In this document: in pieces, positions 61,585 through 64,000 of the stretch
Position numbering within the stretch: position 1 is the stretch's first letter
How the letters are laid out: every line of letters starts with the position of its first letter
Assembly: GCF_002872335.1 (NCBI RefSeq)
Contig: NZ_NJAG01000007.1
Span: 434,001 to 498,000 of the forward strand
From: Siphonobacter sp. BAB-5405
Lineage (GTDB): Bacteria > Bacteroidota > Bacteroidia > Cytophagales > Spirosomataceae
Reading direction: 5' to 3'
DNA length: 64,000 nt
Position numbers and translations under genes: made by a program
Notes under the pieces: generated by a model
Database searches by the model: none
The model's input: only the letters and a program-made list of their open reading frames with translations
What the model was told of the DNA's origin: nothing

Positions 61585-61615
61585 TTGACACAGGCCCTAA
61601 AAACCCCTACTTTTG
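61585..61615 (+). promoter_or_regulatory. Promoter of tRNA-Ser
   Basis: TTG of TTGACA at 61585-61587 and TACTTTTG at 61608-61615 are separated by 20 bases, the expected Bacteroidota TTG-N19/20-TAnnTTTG layout. The tRNA begins 12 bases later. Confidence 0.75.
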
Positions 61616-61626
61616 TGCTCACAAAC

Positions 61627-61711
61627 AGAGGGTTGGCGGAGTGGTCGATCGCGGCAGTCTTGAAAACTGTTGACTGTAACAGGTCCGGGGGTTCGAATCC
61701 CTCACCCTCTG
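61627..61711 (+). tRNA. tRNA-Ser (anticodon UGA)
   Basis: An 85-base class II tRNA. The 7-bp acceptor stem AGAGGGT pairs with ACCCTCT and the discriminator is G. The anticodon loop CTTGAAA gives anticodon TGA, reading UCA. The long variable arm (TGACTGTAACAGGTCC) has the short GAC/GTC stem typical of tRNA-Ser. The T-arm carries GGTTCGAATCC. The CCA end is not encoded. It is followed by an integrase gene, so its 3' end is a likely integration site. Confidence 0.93.
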
Positions 61712-61741
61712 CAAGGTTACCCAAAAGCATCTGATTTAGAT

Positions 61742-61772
61742 CACCCAAGCCCGAAAAGCTTGGGTTTTTTAG
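61742..61772 (+). terminator. Terminator downstream of tRNA-Ser
   Basis: ACCCAAGC pairs with GCTTGGGT around a 7-base loop, followed by TTTTT. Confidence 0.85.
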
Positions 61773-61821
61773 TGTCCCTACTCTACTGACGCCCAGCTTT
61801 TTAGCTTTTCAGTTCACCTTC

Positions 61822-61868
61822 AAGTCACACCCTTTTTTTCGAAGTCACACCCCTTTTTCTTCGAATCC
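61822..61868 (+). repeat. Direct repeat upstream of the integrase
   Basis: AAGTCACACCCTTTTT occurs twice, 20 bases apart (61822 and 61842), followed by CTTCGAATCCTT, which repeats the tRNA T-loop sequence TTCGAATCC. These may be integrase arm sites or remnants of att DNA. Confidence 0.5.
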
Positions 61869-61928
61869 TTCCTTTTCCCATACCAAAAGACAATATCTTG
61901 GAAGTGGCCTTACCGGGCACTATGCAAG

Positions 61929-63140
61929 ATGAAGTACACTAGAATGGAAATTCAGTTCTTCCGCCGCTCAAGCAAAACACCCGGTTACGCTACGTTGTAT
62001 TGCCGGATCTCAATGGATAATTCAATGGTTTGCCTCGGCACCACCGGCGTGAAGATCCATAAAGACGATTGGAACGGCCATACAGTGAAGCCCACTGATC
62101 CTTTAAGCTCTTTTAAAAATGAAAAAATCCAACTCATTCGCGGCAAGATCAATGCGATCTACAACGATCTGTACCGAAGCGGCAAGCCCTTTACCGTACA
62201 GACCATTAAAAAGAAATATCTCCGGTCAGGGGAAAGTATCACCTTCCTTTCGGCCTTCCAGCGTTGGCTTAAACAGGAAAAGGGAAACGATCCATACATC
62301 ACTTCCAGCACGCTAGAAACGTACGATAAGGTACGAAAGAAAGTAGTCGATTTTTTGATCGAAGAGAAAGAGTTAAACCTACCACTAGAGCTTTTCGACG
62401 TTGAACTCTTGAAAAAATACCGGCGGTGGATGAAGAAAAAACACCGGCACGAAGACAGCTATATACGCAAACATAGCCAGGTCATTAAGCAGGTGACGAA
62501 ATGGGCACCTGGGGCAAAGTTGGCAGATTTTGACCCCTTACAGGGATTCCGGGTACCGAATGAGAAATCAAAAGCTCCAGTTTTCCTGACGCCCGAACAA
62601 TTTAATCAGCTGAAAAACCATCAGTTCAGTAATGTACACCTTCAGGAAGTGGCAGACGTGTTTATTATTTACTGTCGAACGGGCTTCCATTACGCGGATT
62701 TGAAGGCGATGGCCGCCCAGGCTTCCGTGAAAATTAAACAGGGCGTAGATGCCACAAACTGGATTTACCACAATCGTATAAAAACCGACGTTATGGCCAA
62801 ATTACCCGTTTTCAAAGAGGTATTGCCGATTATCGAAAAGTACGGGGGCTGGGAAAATTTGCCCATTAAGGCGAACCAGACGATGAACGACTGGCTGAAA
62901 CTCATGGCGGCCGAACTTAAATTCCCGGAACCGTTGGCTTCGAAAATATCCACGAAGACCGGCCGGAAAACGTTTACGGATTGGTGCCTGAATTCCCTGG
63001 GAATGACGGAAGACGCCGTGAAGGTGATGCTGGGAAGGTTAACCACCAGGGGGCTGGAAGTGTATGGGCGTCCAGATGAACGCCGGGTGGCCTTAGAACT
63101 GGGCCGGGTGCGTCAAAAACAGTATGATAAGATTGATTAA
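61929..63140 (+). CDS. Divergent tyrosine-type site-specific recombinase (island integrase)
   Basis: A 403-residue integrase with the Bacteroidota layout: Arm-type DNA-binding domain (about 1-95), SAM-like core-binding domain (about 100-200) and catalytic domain (about 215-390). Y379 in GLEVYGRPDERR is the probable nucleophile, R346 fits the HxxR arginine, and K285 fits the catalytic lysine. Three other positions are altered: box I Arg is H254 (TGFHYADL), the HxxR histidine is K343 (KTGR), and the HxxH-side His/Trp is R370 (LGRL). Loss of the box I Arg is known in IntDOT-like enzymes; the rest is unusual. Its position beside tRNA-Ser marks an island boundary. Confidence 0.85.
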   Translation: MKYTRMEIQFFRRSSKTPGYATLYCRISMDNSMVCLGTTGVKIHKDDWNGHTVKPTDPLSSFKNEKIQLIRGKINAIYNDLYRSGKPFTVQTIKKKYLRSGESITFLSAFQRWLKQEKGNDPYITSSTLETYDKVRKKVVDFLIEEKELNLPLELFDVELLKKYRRWMKKKHRHEDSYIRKHSQVIKQVTKWAPGAKLADFDPLQGFRVPNEKSKAPVFLTPEQFNQLKNHQFSNVHLQEVADVFIIYCRTGFHYADLKAMAAQASVKIKQGVDATNWIYHNRIKTDVMAKLPVFKEVLPIIEKYGGWENLPIKANQTMNDWLKLMAAELKFPEPLASKISTKTGRKTFTDWCLNSLGMTEDAVKVMLGRLTTRGLEVYGRPDERRVALELGRVRQKQYDKID

Positions 63141-63171
63141 TTAACCCTTAAAAATCAAGTCCTGGAAGGCC

Positions 63172-63208
63172 AAAAAAAGGTGGCCAGTCATAAATTTACT
63201 GGCCACCT
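63172..63208 (-). terminator. Terminator facing the AT-rich gene
   Basis: GGTGGCCAGT pairs with ACTGGCCACC around a 9-base loop; on the minus strand it runs into seven T. Confidence 0.75.
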
Positions 63209-63256
63209 CGGGCTGAAGGTTATACATATAAAACAAAGGTTGAACTATGAAAAAGT

Positions 63257-63284
63257 AAAAAGGTTGGCATTGGCCAACCTTTTG
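63257..63284. terminator. Bidirectional terminator between integrase and TOPRIM genes
   Basis: AAAAAGGTTGGC pairs with GCCAACCTTTT around ATTG, with A and T runs on the two sides. It lies 13 bases past the stop of the minus-strand gene. Confidence 0.8.
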
Positions 63285-63296
63285 TTAATAAAATCT

Positions 63297-64000
63297 CTAC
63301 CATTTTTTTGCTAAAAAATCAAAAATTTTATCAAACCTTTTTAGCGTCTCTTCCTTAAAAACATATTTTTCATTAAAATATAACATATTTTGCAAAGAAC
63401 TATTGAATTTACTTTTATCATAAGCCTTAGCTTTAGAATCAAATTTTTGAGTAATTTCTATCAATTCATTGGAATCAAACAAGCTTTCCATATAACTCGT
63501 ATATGACGAATCGATATCCAATAACGTAACTATTTTATCTTTAATATCTACACCGTATTGCTTAATATATTCTCTTTTAGCTTTTTGTCCTGCTTGATCT
63601 CCATCTAATAAAATAATAAAATCCCTTCCCCAAGCTAAATACATTTTTATAATTGACTTATTAGAATTAGCTCCATTACCTGGATAAATATATAAATTAT
63701 TGTACTTATCTTTAAAATTGATTTTATCGAAATATTTTAAAGTATAGTAATCATATTTACCTTCAACAATAATAATATTAGGAATTTTTTCTAAATAACT
63801 TGGTTGGAATTCTAATGTATCTAATATTGGTTGAAAATAATCTGTTTGATTGGGATACTTGGAGACAAATTGTTTATAAATAAGTGCTTCAACTTTTGTA
63901 TTATTAGTTAGAAACCCTAAATCGTCATCTGTATCTAATTTCCTATTCTTAACCACATAAACGCCATTTAACCATTCTGGATTTATTAAATGATGGCTAT
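63297..64000 (-). CDS. TOPRIM-containing nuclease, OLD-like (partial, C-terminal part)
   Basis: The reading frame stays open to the right edge of the window, so only the C-terminal 234 or so residues are seen; the GTG at 63956 is not the true start. A TOPRIM domain is recognisable by IIIVEGKYDYYTL (E and D ligands) and LLDGDQAGQKAKREY (DxD motif), with YPGNGANSNKSIIKMYLAWG between. This arrangement matches the C-terminal nuclease half of AAA-ATPase/TOPRIM proteins of the OLD type used in phage defence. The N-terminal ATPase would lie beyond the window. The DNA is much richer in A and T than its neighbours, a sign of recent transfer. Confidence 0.75.
   Translation of the reverse strand, partial: SHHLINPEWLNGVYVVKNRKLDTDDDLGFLTNNTKVEALIYKQFVSKYPNQTDYFQPILDTLEFQPSYLEKIPNIIIVEGKYDYYTLKYFDKINFKDKYNNLYIYPGNGANSNKSIIKMYLAWGRDFIILLDGDQAGQKAKREYIKQYGVDIKDKIVTLLDIDSSYTSYMESLFDSNELIEITQKFDSKAKAYDKSKFNSSLQNMLYFNEKYVFKEETLKRFDKIFDFLAKKW

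Noticed and set aside
61929-64000. Prophage
   Set aside because: No capsid, tail, portal or lysis genes are visible in the part of the island that lies in the window.

Overview
The window looks like chromosomal DNA from a Bacteroidota bacterium, most likely of the order Cytophagales. The reasons are as follows. The nadK, DUF6089, uppS, bamA, ompH, ompH order is typical of the phylum. Start codons mostly lack Shine-Dalgarno sequences. Several genes are preceded by the phylum's TAnnTTTG -7 element, and a complete TTG-N20-TAnnTTTG promoter precedes tRNA-Ser. The arginine pathway uses an N-acylornithine carbamoyltransferase. Many products belong to phylum-typical families (DUF2723, DUF4105, DUF3109, head GIN). 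Genus cannot be settled by reading; a Spirosomaceae-like organism is only a guess.

Layout. 0-10 kb: a GNAT enzyme, a thioredoxin-like protein, a membrane metalloprotease-like protein, then NAD kinase and an envelope block (two DUF6089 proteins, undecaprenyl diphosphate synthase, BamA, two Skp/OmpH chaperones). 10-15 kb: signal peptidase II, proline dehydrogenase, a DAHP synthase/chorismate mutase fusion, an MFS exporter and a 44-residue membrane protein. 15-23.7 kb: a minus-strand arginine cluster read as GNAT acyltransferase, argG, argC, argD, argF', argB, an ADP-ribosylglycohydrolase and argE. Long intergenic inverted repeats and internal terminators interrupt it, and argH is not in the window. 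24-29.5 kb: aat, a GIN-domain protein, a secreted Hint-domain protein, and a Tat-exported amine oxidase and aminotransferase pair. 29.8-32.1 kb: proB-proA. 32-43 kb: mixed housekeeping (iron permease-like, CBS, alpha/beta hydrolase, rRNA methyltransferases, DUF4105, pterin dehydratase, dicarboxylate symporter, ABC exporter). 43.6-59.4 kb: a 1001-residue DUF2723 protein, a TPR protein, a radical SAM/TIGR03915 DNA-repair-type pair, a GT-C-like membrane protein, GT9, an M16 peptidase, an O-methyltransferase, a LysM lytic transglycosylase, DUF3109 and a cysteine-less MGMT homologue. 59.5-61.4 kb: an IscA-type carrier and cystathionine beta-synthase.

From 61.6 kb a tRNA-Ser(UGA) gene is followed by a divergent tyrosine recombinase and then a strongly AT-rich stretch. 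That stretch encodes the C-terminal part of a TOPRIM-containing, OLD-like nuclease that runs off the window. This is the left edge of a tRNA-integrated genomic island whose cargo is mostly outside the window.

Functional links. Arginine and proline biosynthesis and proline breakdown lie within 20 kb. LspA (lipoprotein signal cleavage) and a DUF4105 protein (candidate lipoprotein N-acyltransferase) act on the same substrates. UppS, BamA, the OmpH pair, GT9 and the LysM enzyme all serve the envelope. The least explained items are the quasi-palindromes between arg genes, the ADP-ribosylglycohydrolase in the arg cluster, the secreted Hint protein, the exported amine oxidase/aminotransferase pair, and a structured intergenic RNA candidate ahead of the DUF2723 gene.
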